Part shown: in pieces, positions 63,161-64,000 of the stretch
Numbering within the stretch: the first letter of the stretch is position 1
Layout of the letters: every line of letters begins with the position of its first letter
NCBI GenBank assembly: GCA_958510825.1
Contig: OY294045.1
Location: forward strand, 12,389,916-12,453,915
Direction: 5' to 3'
DNA length: 64,000 nucleotides
DNA from: Brachypterus glaber
Lineage: Eukaryota; Arthropoda; Insecta; Coleoptera; Kateretidae
Translations under genes and position numbers: made by a program
Notes under the pieces: generated by a model
Databases searched by the model: none
Told to the model about the DNA's origin: nothing
The model's input: the letters and a program-made list of their open reading frames with translations, nothing else

Positions 63161-64000
63161 CTATCTACTAGTACGTCTTCCCATTCATAAAGTTATACGC
63201 CATGTTATAAGTAAGACTATTAATACTTTAGTTAAAACTGACCAATTTAATTTAATTATGGTAGATAATTATCAGGTTATTTCGCTTTAAACTTATTAAT
63301 AACATCCACAATAATTTATATGGAATATTTAGTTGTAGTTTAGTCGTAAAAACGCACATGTTATGCTATTTTAAGTGATCTTATTTCGTAAAATCTAATT
63401 GGGCAAAATGGTTTAAGTAGGAAGTTTGAAGACATGGTTTAGCTAATTATTTCCCTGCTGGGTTTGGTTAAAGTTGTTTCACATAAAATTATATATTCCT
63501 GATAAATGTATATTGATAAGGCATATTTTGTAAATCCTCTTCGGTTTAAGTTTATGTAGACATTATTTTTGTTTTCCAATAAAAGTAATTTTTTTTTTAT
63601 CCCGTTACTAAGATAGAAAAATAAAACAATTAAAATATACTACAGAAATGAGTAAGATTTTTCCATCTAGAACTTTTTAACTAAAAGAAATAGTATTTGG
63701 TTTATGAGAAATTTTAAGTGAACTGTCATAGGTTCCACGGATGATCTTTCAATCATGCTAAAGAAAGAAATATTAGTCCATTATTTTAGATTTTAAGCTT
63801 TCACGGCCATTAAGATATAAAGAACTTTCACTTTCGGGTTTAGACCGTGTTAATGGATTTTCACTTTCCGACGTTTCGTCTCTTACTACTAGAGACATCT
63901 TTTATTATACGAGACCTACTTACAACTGGAAATCTTGACCCAAAGTTATGTAAATTATTTGAAGCTTGTCTGACATCTACATATTTTCTGATACAGGGAG
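63161..64000. other. Mostly unrecognised, with one repeat-like motif
   Basis: At 63865-63902, TTTCCGACGTTTCGTCTCTT and ACTAGAGACATCTTTTA form a GTCTC/GAGAC pair around CTTACTACTA. The AAGCTTTCACGGCCATTAAG at 63795 also looks repeat-derived. The window ends here, so the element cannot be bounded. Confidence 0.35.

Overview
The window looks like a transposon-saturated, gene-poor stretch of an insect (or other arthropod) nuclear genome. By eye it is about two-thirds A+T. No confident host gene, rRNA or functional tRNA gene was found. The evidence for an arthropod is the mix of repeats: a decayed mariner-like transposase with an insect-type N-terminal helix-turn-helix, tRNA-headed SINEs, 5'-truncated non-LTR retrotransposons with simple-repeat tails, and many palindromic (foldback) MITEs. 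A large, repeat-rich genome such as a beetle's would fit, but the species cannot be fixed from the sequence.

Repeat families are given letters here because no database could be searched. A: TA-flanked hairpin MITE. B: about 650 bp unclassified element in four copies. C: about 900 bp TA-flanked element in two nearly full copies. D and E: two-copy repeats. F, I, J, K, L and N: foldback MITEs. G: about 440 bp element in three copies. H: hairpin-ended element with a GACGGACGGACAG tract, in more than ten copies or fragments. M: about 380-400 bp TA-flanked MITE. O and P: a repeat and the MITE inserted in it.

Layout: 1-9.9 kb holds families H, A, B, C, the transposase pseudogene, D, E, a non-LTR tail, foldback F and hairpin A. 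10-17.6 kb holds a minisatellite, small palindromes, G, a foldback, J, tandem H and tRNA-like SINE heads. 17.8-25 kb holds a Cys-rich ORF of unknown meaning, E, hAT-like MITEs, K with a nested MITE, a non-LTR fragment and a SINE. 25.4 kb has a 9-bp coding-like microsatellite. 26-38 kb holds H copies, a recombinase-like fragment, a long A copy, a PIF/Harbinger-like MITE, B with M nested inside, a SINE, G, C and K. 38.9-49.8 kb holds hairpins, G, a 50-bp tandem array, a 10-bp satellite, H interrupted by a MITE, a foldback interrupted by a non-LTR copy, N interrupted by M, and a SINE with a pentanucleotide array. 52-64 kb holds P in O, B, a longer non-LTR pseudogene, a Foldback (FB)-like element with 15-bp subrepeats in its arms, a 256-bp tandem duplication, a SINE, partial K, foldback I and H.

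The elements record a clear insertion history: M inside B, M inside N, an L-like MITE inside K, a MITE inside H, and a non-LTR copy inside a foldback. Several empty sites are visible within the window. None of the reading frames seen makes an intact transposition protein, so every mobile element here appears non-autonomous or dead.
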